A stretch of DNA of 64,000 bases from Polaribacter tangerinus (GCF_038024095.1 NZ_CP150668.1:2356001-2420000), one strand, 5' to 3'; positions 19,687 through 29,025 are shown, numbered from the stretch's first letter. Numbers and translations: made by a program. Notes: generated by a model not told the origin, from the sequence alone.

Positions 19687-22533
19687 TTACTCCATATAAT
19701 CTTCTATTGGGCTGCAAGAGCAAATTAAATTTCTATCACCATACGCATCATCTACTCGTCTAACCGTTGGCCAGAACTTGTTATCAGCAATATAAGGCAA
19801 TGGAAATGCTGCTTGTTTTCTAGAGTATGGAAGTGTCCAATCATCTGCAGTTAACATTTCTTGTGTATGTGGAGCATTCTTTAACGGATTATTTTCGTTG
19901 TCTTTAGAGGCTTGTCTTATTTCTTCACGAATAGCAATCATTGCATCACAAAAACGATCTAGTTCTTCTAAATTTTCAGATTCCGTAGGCTCTATCATCA
20001 TCGTACCATTTACAGGAAAAGAAACTGTAGGTGCATGAAAACCATAATCCATTAAGCGCTTTGCAATATCTACTACTTCTATACCGTTATTTTTAAAATC
20101 TCTACAATCAATAATCATTTCATGAGCCGCTCTTCCTTTTTCTCCGGTATACAAAGTAGGGTAGTGGTTTTCCAAGCGCTCTTTTATGTAATTAGCATTT
20201 AAAATTGCAAGTTTTGTGGCATTAGTAAGTCCTTTAGAGCCTAACATTGTAATGTATCCATAAGAAATTAAACATGCCAAAGCAGAACCCCAAGGAGCCG
20301 CAGAAATAGCTGTAATTGCTTTTTCACCTCCAGTAGGAATAATTGGGTTAGATGGTAAAAAAGGCACTAATTGTTTGGCAACACATATTGGGCCAACTCC
20401 TGGGCCACCGCCACCATGCGGAATGGCAAATGTTTTGTGAAGGTTAAGGTGACATACATCTGCACCAATTGTAGCAGGATTTGTAAGACCTACTTGTGCA
20501 TTCATATTTGCGCCATCCATATAAACTTGTCCGCCATTATCATGAATAATTTTGGTAATTTCTTGAATTTCACTTTCAAAAACTCCGTGAGTAGAAGGAT
20601 AAGTAACCATTAAAGCAGCAAGATTATCGGAATGTTTAGACACTTTTTCTCGTAAATCATCAACATCGATATTTCCATTTTCTGCTGTTTTTGTAACCAC
20701 TACTTTCATTCCTGCCATTACTGCAGATGCTGGGTTGGTACCGTGTGCTGAAGCAGGAATAATACAAATATTTCTATGGCCTTCATTTCTAGAACGGTGG
20801 TAAGCTCTAATAGTCATTAAACCAGCAAACTCTCCTTGAGCACCTGAGTTGGGTTGTAAAGAAGTACCAGCAAAACCAGTAACTATATTTAGCTGATGTT
20901 CTAATTTTTGTAAAACTTCATGATACCCTTCTGCCTGATTTAAAGGTACAAAAGGATGAATGTTTCCCCATTGTGGATTGCTGAGTGGTAACATTTCTGC
21001 AGCTGCATTTAGCTTCATGGTACAAGAACCTAAAGAAATCATAGAATGGTTTAACGCCAAATCTTTACGTTCTAATTTTTTTATGTAACGCATCATAGCT
21101 GTTTCAGATTGATACGTGTTAAAAATATCATTATCTAAAAAAGAAGAGCTTCTTTCGGTATTTTTTTCAATTGCATTTCCGTTAGTAATCGAAGAAATTT
21201 CTTTTTTAGGAAGAGCTAGTGCAGTTGTAAAAACATGAATAATTGCATTGATTTCTTTTAAACCTACAGTTTCATTAATCGAAATTGATATTGTTTCATT
21301 ATCTATGTAATTAAAATTTATTTGATGTGCCTCTGCTACTTCTTTTATTTTTAATGCAGGAGCCTTTACAACAATAGTATCAAAATACGCAGTATTTGTT
21401 TGTGTAAGCCCTAATTCTTGTAAAGCATTAGAAAGTGCAACGGTATGGTTATGAACAGTATCTGCAATAAATTGTATTCCGTTTTTACCGTGATATACAG
21501 CATACATGCCAGCCATAACAGCAAGTAAAACCTGAGCAGTACAAATATTAGAAGTTGCTCTTTCTCTTTTTATGTGTTGTTCTCTAGTTTGCAATGCCAT
21601 TCTAAGAGCTCGCTTTCCGTTTGTATCTTTGGTAACACCAATTATTCTTCCAGGTATGCTTCTTTTGTATGCTTCTTTTGTTGCAAAAAATGCAGCATGC
21701 GGCCCACCATATCCAAGAGGAATACCAAAACGTTGAGTGGTTCCTACTACAACAGAAACACCAAAATCTCCTGGTGCTTTAAGTTTAACTAACGATAAAA
21801 TGTCTGCAGCAACAGCTACTTTTATATCCTTGTCAGTTGCTTTTTTTACAAAATTTTCATAATCAAAAATTTGACCATACTTTCCTGGGTATTGCAATAT
21901 TGCCCCGAAGAAGTCATCAGAAAAATCGAAATTTTCATGATTTCCAATTACGAGTTCAATTCCAATAGGTGTGGCTCTTGTTTCTAGTAGAGATAAAGTT
22001 TGTGGTAAAACTTCATCAGAAACAAAAAATTTATGTGCTCCGGCTTTTTTCTTTGCCCGTTCTCTTACATCAAATAATAATGCCATTGCCTCTGCAGCAG
22101 CAGTTGCCTCGTCTAATAAAGAGGCATTAGCCAATTCCATACCCGTTAAATCGCACACCATGGTTTGGTAGTTTAAAAGGGCTTCTAACCTTCCTTGAGC
22201 AATTTCTGCCTGGTATGGAGTATAAGCAGTGTACCACCCAGGATTTTCTAGAATATTTCGTTGAATAACCGCTGGAACGATAGCCTCATGATAGCCAAGA
22301 CCTATGTAGCTTTTGTACACTTTATTTTTTTCTGAAAGTTCTTTAATATGCGCTAAATACTCATATTCGCTCACTGCAGGTTCTAAATCCAGTTCATTTT
22401 TTAAACGGATATTATCAGGCACAGTTTCATTTATAAGTTGGTCTAAATCAGCCGCTTTAATAGTTGCTAACATTTTTTCTTGTTCCTGTATGTTAGGACC
22501 AATATGTCTACGTTGAAACGAATTTGTATTCAT
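19687..22533 (-). CDS. gcvP: Glycine dehydrogenase (aminomethyl-transferring), P protein
   Basis: The PLP-dependent P protein of the glycine cleavage system. It decarboxylates glycine and passes the aminomethyl group to the lipoyl H protein. At 948 residues it is the long, single-chain form, with both homologous halves joined. The PLP lysine is in LHKTFAIPHGGGGPG (about 698). Other marks are YTPYQAEIAQGRLEALLNYQ and the C-terminal NLICSCSPIEDY. The N-terminus MNTNSFQRRHIGPN is typical. The H and T proteins are not in this window. Confidence 0.98.
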   Translation of the reverse strand: MNTNSFQRRHIGPNIQEQEKMLATIKAADLDQLINETVPDNIRLKNELDLEPAVSEYEYLAHIKELSEKNKVYKSYIGLGYHEAIVPAVIQRNILENPGWYTAYTPYQAEIAQGRLEALLNYQTMVCDLTGMELANASLLDEATAAAEAMALLFDVRERAKKKAGAHKFFVSDEVLPQTLSLLETRATPIGIELVIGNHENFDFSDDFFGAILQYPGKYGQIFDYENFVKKATDKDIKVAVAADILSLVKLKAPGDFGVSVVVGTTQRFGIPLGYGGPHAAFFATKEAYKRSIPGRIIGVTKDTNGKRALRMALQTREQHIKRERATSNICTAQVLLAVMAGMYAVYHGKNGIQFIADTVHNHTVALSNALQELGLTQTNTAYFDTIVVKAPALKIKEVAEAHQINFNYIDNETISISINETVGLKEINAIIHVFTTALALPKKEISSITNGNAIEKNTERSSSFLDNDIFNTYQSETAMMRYIKKLERKDLALNHSMISLGSCTMKLNAAAEMLPLSNPQWGNIHPFVPLNQAEGYHEVLQKLEHQLNIVTGFAGTSLQPNSGAQGEFAGLMTIRAYHRSRNEGHRNICIIPASAHGTNPASAVMAGMKVVVTKTAENGNIDVDDLREKVSKHSDNLAALMVTYPSTHGVFESEIQEITKIIHDNGGQVYMDGANMNAQVGLTNPATIGADVCHLNLHKTFAIPHGGGGPGVGPICVAKQLVPFLPSNPIIPTGGEKAITAISAAPWGSALACLISYGYITMLGSKGLTNATKLAILNANYIKERLENHYPTLYTGEKGRAAHEMIIDCRDFKNNGIEVVDIAKRLMDYGFHAPTVSFPVNGTMMIEPTESENLEELDRFCDAMIAIREEIRQASKDNENNPLKNAPHTQEMLTADDWTLPYSRKQAAFPLPYIADNKFWPTVRRVDDAYGDRNLICSCSPIEDYME

Positions 22534-22709
22534 TAAATAAAGTTTTGTTATGACTTAATTTTAAGTTTGTTATAGTTGTGTTATTCGTAAAAAAAACCGT
22601 TCATTTTTCACGATTCAAAAATAAGGAATAAAACAATTACTCTCTCTATAGAAAAACTATAAAAATCCGTTAATTATTAACTAAATTTAAATCTTATAAA
22701 CAGAAGCGT

Positions 22710-22717
22710 TATTTTTG
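22710..22717 (+). promoter_or_regulatory. TAnnTTTG box abutting a start codon
   Basis: TATTTTTG at 22710-22717 lies four bases before the ATG at 22722. If used, transcription would begin at or next to the start codon, giving a leaderless or nearly leaderless message. The upstream box is weak (TTTA about 20 bases before). Confidence 0.35.
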
Positions 22718-22721
22718 TTTA

Positions 22722-23546
22722 ATGAACATTTTAAAATCTTTTATTGGCTTTTATTTAAATGCAAGTATTCATGTGGCTTTAGCAGTATGTGCAATGGTAA
22801 AAGTTACACGTTATTACTTAAACATTTCTGATGACCCATATTTAGATTTTTTTATCTTTTTTGGAACAATTACTGGGTATAATTTTGTAAAATATGCAGG
22901 AGTTGCAAAATTACACCACAGAAGCCTTACAAGAAACTTACAAAAGATTCAAATATTTTCTTTGTGCTCTTTTATAGCCATGCTTTATTTTGCCGATTAC
23001 GTTTCTTTTAAAACCTTACTTTATGTCTTGCCATTTTCGTTATTAACACTTTTTTATGCCATTCCTTTTTTAAGTGGATTTGCTCGAAATTTACGACAAG
23101 TAAGTTATTTAAAAATTATAGTAGTTGCTTTGGTTTGGGCCGGTTTTACAGTGTTGATTCCTTCTGTAAACAGTAATTTACCAACAACTTACATCACTTT
23201 GTTGCTTTTTTTACAGCGATTTTTAATTGTAGTTGTACTCATTTTTCCTTTTGATATTAGAGATGTAAAATATGATGCCATTTCTTTACAAACTATTCCT
23301 AAAAAAATTGGTGTTCAACAAACCAAAAGAATGGGATTAGGAATCATGATAATAACTTTATTAATTCAGTATGCATTACCCACGCCAAATGCAGTGAACT
23401 CAATATTTATGATTTTCTTTTTTTTAGTTGTTATTGCAGTAATGCGCGCCAAAATAAATCAGTCTAAATACTATAGTTCTTTTTGGGTAGAATCGTTACC
23501 AATTATTTGGTGGCTTCTACTTTTAGGATATGATAATTTACGATAA
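22722..23546 (+). CDS. UbiA-like membrane prenyltransferase-family protein
   Basis: A 274-residue polytopic protein with seven to nine hydrophobic segments. The loop FPFDIRDVKYDAISLQTIPK (about 175-195) resembles the second Asp-rich motif of UbiA prenyltransferases, with the following IPKKIGVQQTKR. The first motif (normally NDxxDxxxD) is reduced to NFVKYAG, so classical isoprenoid-diphosphate binding is doubtful. It could be a divergent family member with another substrate. It has no operon partner. Confidence 0.7.
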   Translation: MNILKSFIGFYLNASIHVALAVCAMVKVTRYYLNISDDPYLDFFIFFGTITGYNFVKYAGVAKLHHRSLTRNLQKIQIFSLCSFIAMLYFADYVSFKTLLYVLPFSLLTLFYAIPFLSGFARNLRQVSYLKIIVVALVWAGFTVLIPSVNSNLPTTYITLLLFLQRFLIVVVLIFPFDIRDVKYDAISLQTIPKKIGVQQTKRMGLGIMIITLLIQYALPTPNAVNSIFMIFFFLVVIAVMRAKINQSKYYSSFWVESLPIIWWLLLLGYDNLR

Positions 23547-23681
23547 AAAAAACATAATTTTTTATCAACTTAAATAAATATGATATGAAATAAAGTAGAT
23601 TTCATAAAACTTAAAAAATGCTTTTTAATACCCTCTGATATTTGTAGATTTACGCAACATACATCAACCAAGATTTTAAAA

Positions 23682-25574
23682 ATGAACCTTACAAAAAGAA
23701 ATTACATCTTCGATTTCGATAGTACCTTAACAAGAGTAGAAGCATTGGATGTTTTGGCAGAAATTACCTTAAAAAATAATCCTAAGAAAGAGGCTATTAT
23801 TCAGGAAATAATAGACATTACAAATTTAGGAATTGATGGCGAAATTTCATTTACCGAATCTTTAGAAAGAAGAATTAAACTTTTAAAGGCCAATAAGGCA
23901 GATTTAGGAAGTTTAGTGGCTGCTTTAAAAAAGCAAGTTTCTAAGTCGATAGAAAGTAATAAAGAATTTTTTGAGGAATTTGCAGACGATATTTATGTTA
24001 TTTCTTGCGGATTTAAAGAGTTTATAGATCCTATAGTAAAAGAATATAACATTCCTTCAGAAAGGGTATTTGCCAATACTTTTGAATTTGCAAAAGATGG
24101 CGAAATTATTGGGTTCGATGCCACAAATGTACTCTCTAAGCACAATGGTAAAATACAATGTTTAAAAGACATGAAGTTGCAAGGAGAAATACAAGTTATT
24201 GGAGATGGTTATAGCGATTATGTAACCAGAGAAGCGGGTGTTGCAGACAAATTTTTTGCATACACAGAAAACGTTTCTAGAGAAAAAACTACAGAAAACG
24301 CCGATCATATTACACCAAATTTAGATGAATTTTTATACATAAACGATTTGCCAAGAAATATTTCATACCCTAAGAATAGAATAAAAATATTACTATTAGA
24401 AAATGTACATTCAGATGCATTTACAAAATTATCATCAGACGGATTTTCTGTAGAAACAGTTTCTAAAAGTTTGTCTGAAAGTGAGTTGATAGAAAAAATT
24501 AAAGACGTACATGTTTTAGGAATTAGATCTAAAACAACGGTTACAAAAAAGGTAATTGAGGCGGCAGAAAAGTTAATGGTAGTAAGTGCTTTTTGTATTG
24601 GTACCAAACAAATAGATTTAGACGCTTGTAAAGAAAAAGGAATTGTAGTTTTTAATGCGCCTTATAGCAATACTCGTTCGGTAGTAGAGCTAGCAATTGG
24701 AGAAATTATTATGCTGATGCGTTCGGTGTTTCAAAGAAGTACAGAATTACATAATGGGCAATGGAACAAAACTGCAGAAGGTTCTAGAGAAGTTCGAGGA
24801 AAAAAGTTAGGAATAGTTGGTTACGGTAACATAGGCTCGCAGCTTTCTATTTTAGCAGAAGCTTTAGGTATGGATGTGTATTATTACGATGTAGAAGATA
24901 AATTAGCTTTAGGGAACGCTACTAAGTTAGATACTCTAGAAGAGCTTTTGGCGCTTTCAGATGTAGTTACTTTACATGTAGATGATCATGCTGCCAACAA
25001 AAACTTTTTTGGAGAAAAAGAAATTTCTTTAATGAAAGATGGCGCACACTTAATAAATTTATCTAGAGGTTTTGTAGTAGATATACATGCTTTGGTAAAT
25101 GGTATTAAAACAAAAAAACTTGCGGGTGTTGCTGTAGATGTATATCCAGAAGAGCCAGCAAAAAATGGCGAATTTTACACAGAGCTAAAAGGGTTACCAA
25201 ATGTAATTTTAACACCACACGTTGGTGGAAGTACCGAAGAAGCACAAAGAGATATTGCCGATTTTGTACCAAATAAAATTATGGCATATATAAACTCTGG
25301 TAATACCGTAGATGCTGTAAACTTCCCAAATATTCGTTTGCCAAGACAAACCAATGCACACCGTTTTTTACACATTCATAAAAATGTGCCAGGTGTAATG
25401 GCAAAAATAAATGAGATTTTAGCTAAATACGACTTAAATATTAACGGTCAATATTTATCAACAGACCCAAAAGTGGGCTATGTAATTACAGATTTAGATA
25501 AAGAATACAACAAAGAAGTTTTAGAGGCACTAAGAAACATAGAAGGTACTATTAAGTTTAGAGTGTTGTATTAA
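23682..25574 (+). CDS. serA: Fused phosphoserine phosphatase (SerB-like) and phosphoglycerate dehydrogenase
   Basis: A 630-residue fusion of two serine-pathway activities. Residues 1-205 are a HAD phosphatase: motif I DFDSTLT (12-18), DIYVISCGFKEF (motif II region) and VIGDGYSDYV (motif IV). Residues about 232-550 are a D-3-phosphoglycerate dehydrogenase with the NAD motif GIVGYGNIGS (about 376) and the catalytic His in LTPHVGGST (about 512). Residues 566-630 form an ACT-type regulatory domain (HKNVPGVMAKINEI). It joins the first and third steps from 3-phosphoglycerate to serine; the intervening aminotransferase SerC is not nearby. The ACT domain suggests serine feedback. Confidence 0.93.
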   Translation: MNLTKRNYIFDFDSTLTRVEALDVLAEITLKNNPKKEAIIQEIIDITNLGIDGEISFTESLERRIKLLKANKADLGSLVAALKKQVSKSIESNKEFFEEFADDIYVISCGFKEFIDPIVKEYNIPSERVFANTFEFAKDGEIIGFDATNVLSKHNGKIQCLKDMKLQGEIQVIGDGYSDYVTREAGVADKFFAYTENVSREKTTENADHITPNLDEFLYINDLPRNISYPKNRIKILLLENVHSDAFTKLSSDGFSVETVSKSLSESELIEKIKDVHVLGIRSKTTVTKKVIEAAEKLMVVSAFCIGTKQIDLDACKEKGIVVFNAPYSNTRSVVELAIGEIIMLMRSVFQRSTELHNGQWNKTAEGSREVRGKKLGIVGYGNIGSQLSILAEALGMDVYYYDVEDKLALGNATKLDTLEELLALSDVVTLHVDDHAANKNFFGEKEISLMKDGAHLINLSRGFVVDIHALVNGIKTKKLAGVAVDVYPEEPAKNGEFYTELKGLPNVILTPHVGGSTEEAQRDIADFVPNKIMAYINSGNTVDAVNFPNIRLPRQTNAHRFLHIHKNVPGVMAKINEILAKYDLNINGQYLSTDPKVGYVITDLDKEYNKEVLEALRNIEGTIKFRVLY

Positions 25575-25653
25575 TTGTTTTTTTTTTTTCTTATATTTAT
25601 AAGTATTAGTAAAATAGGTGTTTTTCCCCTTTTTTTGTATTTGTAATTGATCT

Positions 25654-25661
25654 TACTTTTG
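25654..25661 (+). promoter_or_regulatory. Candidate promoter of the lipoprotein island
   Basis: TACTTTTG matches TAnnTTTG exactly. A TTTG lies 16 bases upstream (25634-25637), slightly closer than the usual 18-21. It would drive the frameshifted gene at 25674 and possibly the lipoprotein genes that follow. Confidence 0.45.
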
Positions 25662-25673
25662 TTAAAAAAAAAT

Positions 25674-27011
25674 ATGAAAAACTTACAGAAAAAACTTTGT
25701 TTTAATACCATTTCTTTTGCTTGTCTTTTTATTGGGATGTCAAAAGGAAGATCAATTTATAGAGAACCCTACCACAACTAATTTATCTGAAAGTGATACA
25801 GACTATGGTGCATATAAAGAAATATATTACCAAGGTTTTTTAGTAAAACATAGATTTGGTACTACAGAAGAAGAGTTAAAAGAAGAACATTCTTTAGAGT
25901 ACACGCAAAATCTGCATATTCGGAAGCCGAATTACCTGGTCCTAATGCTATATTAGAGGCTTCTAAAGTTGTATTAGTAAATTTCCCATACCAGAAGATA
26001 GAAGGTTATAATTTAGTTAATTTACAATTAAGCAACGATTTAGATGTAAATATGATTACTACAGATTTTACAAATTTTACAGACCAAGACATACACCCAA
26101 ATAATGTAGTAATAGACCAGTATTATTCTCAAAATTTAGATTATTCAGTTTTACAAGAAATTGCAAATAATCCAACAATATATGATGGTTTAGACAATCA
26201 AAATTTAGCAAGAAAAGATATATTTAGAGAGTTTTTAATCTATACTTGCTCTATAGCGCAAGCAATAGCTAATAATTATGGCTACGTTAGAGGTAGTATT
26301 GCTTATGTTTTAGCTGCTGACAGAGCAGATACTTCTTCTACAAGCTACTATCCAAATCTTGACGAAGCAAATTCTAGAAGAGATGCTTATAGGCATATTT
26401 TGTGGAATTCTTTATTAGCTCAGTACTATTTTACAGTTTCATCTAAAGCAAATAGAGTTGGTTTTGCAACCATTATAGCAACTGCTAGAGAAGCCGCAAT
26501 CTGTTTAGGTAAAAATGCTGAGGATTCAAAAGAAATGGATTTTCATAATAACTATATTGGTAGAAAGAATTGGGGAGATAATACAACGTATCGTAAAGTT
26601 TTTGGTTTTATAGTTGGTTTAAATAAACCTAGTACATCTCAGTTAAAAGACTATGCTTTGCATACTGTTGAAAAGGTAAGTTGCTACATTGTTAAGGAAG
26701 AAAACCCTAATAATACTTTTGATTATACAACATCAGAAACCAAACAACAAATTTTAAATATACACCAAAATACAGCAGTTTATTTTATTGGTCCAATTGC
26801 ACCAAAACAAAGTAGAACGACTGTTACAAATGATTATTCTGATTGCACAGGTACTTCTAGTCCAAATGAACCTATGATTTTTGGAAGTCAAAATTCAGGT
26901 ACTGTAGCACCAGATGACCCTTGTATAAGAAAAGTATATACAACTACTCTTGTAAACTCATGCTTTATTTCTGACGATAATACTTTTATACCTAACCCTA
27001 ATTCTATTTAA
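25674..27011 (+). pseudogene. Lipoprotein with RHxxWN/NNxxGR domain, two apparent frameshifts
   Basis: Three reading-frame segments make up one gene. The ATG at 25674 reads MKNLQKK and then leaves the lipoprotein frame at a six-A tract (25689-25694). With five A it would continue as FVLIPFLLLVFLLGCQKED, a textbook lipoprotein signal. That frame runs to about 25905, where a second shift moves into the frame of the long downstream ORF (from 26052, but conserved-looking codons such as YSEAELPGP extend upstream to the junction). The large C-terminal part has DAYRHILWN and MDFHNNYIGR, resembling DUF6973-type proteins; the family call is from memory and uncertain. It is decayed, phase-variable, or affected by base-calling errors in homopolymers. 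Confidence 0.65.
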
Positions 27012-27012
27012 A

Positions 27013-27495
27013 ATGAAAACAAAAAATATATTTTTAGTAGCAATTTCTTTACTTTTTATGGTTTCTTGTGGAGATCCTGGAGGAGAAACTGTTTATGACG
27101 GTTTCTCAATAGTTATATCTAATAATTCAGATCAATCTTATAGTGTACGCAAAATAATTGTAGGAGGTTTAAATAACAACCTATTTGTACCAACAGATTC
27201 TATAATACCATCAACAGATATAGTAATTGGAAGTAATTTTTTAGAATCTGTTTTTTTAGATGCAAATAGATGGAAACCTGATTTAGATAAAATAAGAAGT
27301 ATACCTTCAGAACGTTGTTATTTTAAATTAAAATTATCTAATGGTAGAGAAGAAATGTTAGTTTTTTTTAATTCAACAGAACTTTTTAATTTAAAACTAC
27401 CAAACACTGAAAATTTTGTTGGTGACTATGGTAGTTTAATTTTTACTGTTTTTAATGCAGAGGTAGTTGGAGATGTTGCAGATAGAGAAGATTAA
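27013..27495 (+). CDS. Tandem lipoprotein paralogue 1
   Basis: A 160-residue lipoprotein with signal MKTKNIFLVAISLLFMVSC and mature start CGDPGGE. The body is about 140 residues with an Ile-Val-rich beta pattern and conserved blocks DxxRWKPDLDKIRxIPSERCYFKLKLSN and FNSTELFNLKLP. It has two close relatives immediately downstream. I do not recognise the family. It starts two bases after the stop of the preceding frameshifted gene. Confidence 0.85.
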   Translation: MKTKNIFLVAISLLFMVSCGDPGGETVYDGFSIVISNNSDQSYSVRKIIVGGLNNNLFVPTDSIIPSTDIVIGSNFLESVFLDANRWKPDLDKIRSIPSERCYFKLKLSNGREEMLVFFNSTELFNLKLPNTENFVGDYGSLIFTVFNAEVVGDVADRED

Positions 27496-27521
27496 TTTTT
27501 TAATCTGTTTTTAATAATAAA

Positions 27522-27995
27522 ATGAAAACAAAAAATATATTTTTAGTAGCAATTTCTTTAATTCTTATAGTTTCTTGTGGAGATCCAGGAGGAGAACAAA
27601 TCTTTGACGGCTTTTCTGTTTCTTTTATAAACAGAACAGACCAAACATTAGATGCTAAAATTTTAGTTGGGGGAATTAGCGATGGCGTTTTTTATCCCAC
27701 AGATTCTATTATAGCAAAAAATGTAAAAACAGGTACAATTATGAATGGTTATTTTAAAGATACAGATAGATGGAAACCAGATTTAGATAAAATTAGAATG
27801 ATACCTTCAGAACGTTGTTATTTTAAGTTAAAGTTATCTAACAACAGAGAGGAGTTATTAACAGAATTTAATTCCACAGAACTCTTTAATTTAATTTTAC
27901 CATCAGCATCTCATTTTATTGGAGATTACGGTAAATTATTTTTTACTTTTAATGATTCTGAAACTTGGGCCGATGTGGGAGAACGTATTGATTAA
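27522..27995 (+). CDS. Tandem lipoprotein paralogue 2
   Basis: A 157-residue lipoprotein whose first 18 residues (MKTKNIFLVAISLILIVS) are nearly the same as those of paralogue 1, even at the DNA level. The middle (DGFSVSFINRTDQTLDAK) differs from paralogue 1 but is almost identical to paralogue 3. The end (LPSASHFIGDYGKLFF) is its own. An intact start codon and lipobox indicate that it is expressible. Function unknown. Confidence 0.85.
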   Translation: MKTKNIFLVAISLILIVSCGDPGGEQIFDGFSVSFINRTDQTLDAKILVGGISDGVFYPTDSIIAKNVKTGTIMNGYFKDTDRWKPDLDKIRMIPSERCYFKLKLSNNREELLTEFNSTELFNLILPSASHFIGDYGKLFFTFNDSETWADVGERID

Positions 27996-28491
27996 TTTTA
28001 ATAAACATTATAAATCTTATTATCACAAAAATATACATATAACTTTAGTAATTTTCTTAATTCTTATAGTTTCTTGTGGAGACCCTGGAGGAGAACAGAT
28101 ATTTGATGGTTTTTCTGTTTCTTTTATAAACAGAACAGACCAAACATTAGATGCTAAAATTTTAGTTGGGGGATTTAGTGATGGCGTTTTTTATCCCACA
28201 GATTCTATTATAGCAAAAAATGTAAAAACAGGTACAATTATGAATGGATATTTTGAAGATGCAGATAGATGGAAACCAGATTTAGATAAAATTAGAAACA
28301 TACCTTTAGAACGCTCTTATTTTAAGTTAAAATTGTCTAATGGCAGAGAAGAAATGTTGACTGTTTTCAATTCAACAGAACTTTTTAATTTAAAATTACC
28401 AAATACTAAAAATTTTGTTGGAGATTATGGTAGGTTATTTGTTACTATTTTTGATACAGAAGTAATTGGTAGAGCAGTAGAAATGGAATAA
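27973..28491 (+). CDS. Tandem lipoprotein paralogue 3, ancestral start codon lost
   Basis: The third member of the family. Aligned with paralogues 1 and 2, the position of their ATG is occupied by TAT (around 28018), so the ancestral start is gone. The only nearby in-frame ATG is 27973, inside the end of paralogue 2, overlapping its stop by 23 bases. That start gives a 24-residue polar leader before the hydrophobic core ITLVIFLILIVSC. Such a leader is long for a lipoprotein signal, so the copy may be silent or translated by coupling. The N-terminal half matches paralogue 2 and the C-terminal half matches paralogue 1. Confidence 0.6.
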   Translation: MWENVLINFNKHYKSYYHKNIHITLVIFLILIVSCGDPGGEQIFDGFSVSFINRTDQTLDAKILVGGFSDGVFYPTDSIIAKNVKTGTIMNGYFEDADRWKPDLDKIRNIPLERSYFKLKLSNGREEMLTVFNSTELFNLKLPNTKNFVGDYGRLFVTIFDTEVIGRAVEME

Positions 28492-28593
28492 TATAATAAC
28501 TTAAAAATAAATGATTATGAAAAAATAATAGCAATCATCATTTTAGTAGTTTCATTTATTTGTTCTAATAATGAAGAAGACTCAATAGAAGTT

Positions 28594-28920
28594 GTGCCAC
28601 CAGAAGTGGTGGTAAGTCCAGTAGTTGGTGTTTGGAAATTAACAGCTATTACAGCAATGGGACAAAATTTTATAAACGATTGCAAGAGAAAAGATAAAGT
28701 AGAGGTACGTGCAAACAAAACATTTACAATAACCTCTCATTTTGAGGATAATAATTGCGAAATTCAAATGAGTTCTGGTACTTGGAGGGATAATTTAAAT
28801 AGTACTTTTAATTTTACAGTAGCTGGTGAGACACAAGTTTTTACATTAACTTCAGATAATTCCTTAACCTTTAGTTTTCAACAAGATTCTGAGACTGTTG
28901 TGTATTCCTACACAAAATAA
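28594..28920 (+). CDS. Lipocalin-like lipoprotein, signal out of frame
   Basis: The frame encodes a small beta-barrel-type protein with a lipocalin-like pattern (VVGVWKLTAI, FEDNNCEIQMSSGTW, ETVVYSY). The in-frame GTG at 28594 is not the natural start. The frame is open upstream with a hydrophobic signal (IIAIIILVVSFIC) but has no start codon in frame. The ATG at 28517 followed by six A (28520-28525) runs into TAA. With seven A it would read MKKIIAIIILVVSFICSNNEED and join this frame. The six-A tract therefore decides whether the protein is exported. Confidence 0.6.
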   Translation: MPPEVVVSPVVGVWKLTAITAMGQNFINDCKRKDKVEVRANKTFTITSHFEDNNCEIQMSSGTWRDNLNSTFNFTVAGETQVFTLTSDNSLTFSFQQDSETVVYSYTK

Positions 28921-28940
28921 ATTTAGTTTTTAATGTATTT

Positions 28941-28981
28941 AAAGAACTTACAGTTTTAACAGTCTGTAAGGTCTTTTTTTT
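28941..28981 (+). terminator. Terminator at the end of the lipoprotein island
   Basis: AAAGAACTTACAG pairs with CTGTAAGGTCTTT (one mismatch) around a ten-base loop, followed by eight T. Confidence 0.8.
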
Positions 28982-29025
28982 GTTAAATAAGTTAGTATTA
29001 GTTATTGGCTTAATTTTTTAAGATA

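Noticed and set aside
19460..19723. An 87-residue minus-strand ORF between the methyltransferase and gcvP
   Set aside because: It overlaps the gcvP end and its terminator, starts inside gcvP and has no protein-like pattern.
25577..25592. Long T run after the SerB-SerA fusion as a terminator
   Set aside because: No convincing stem precedes it; the run alone is not sufficient.
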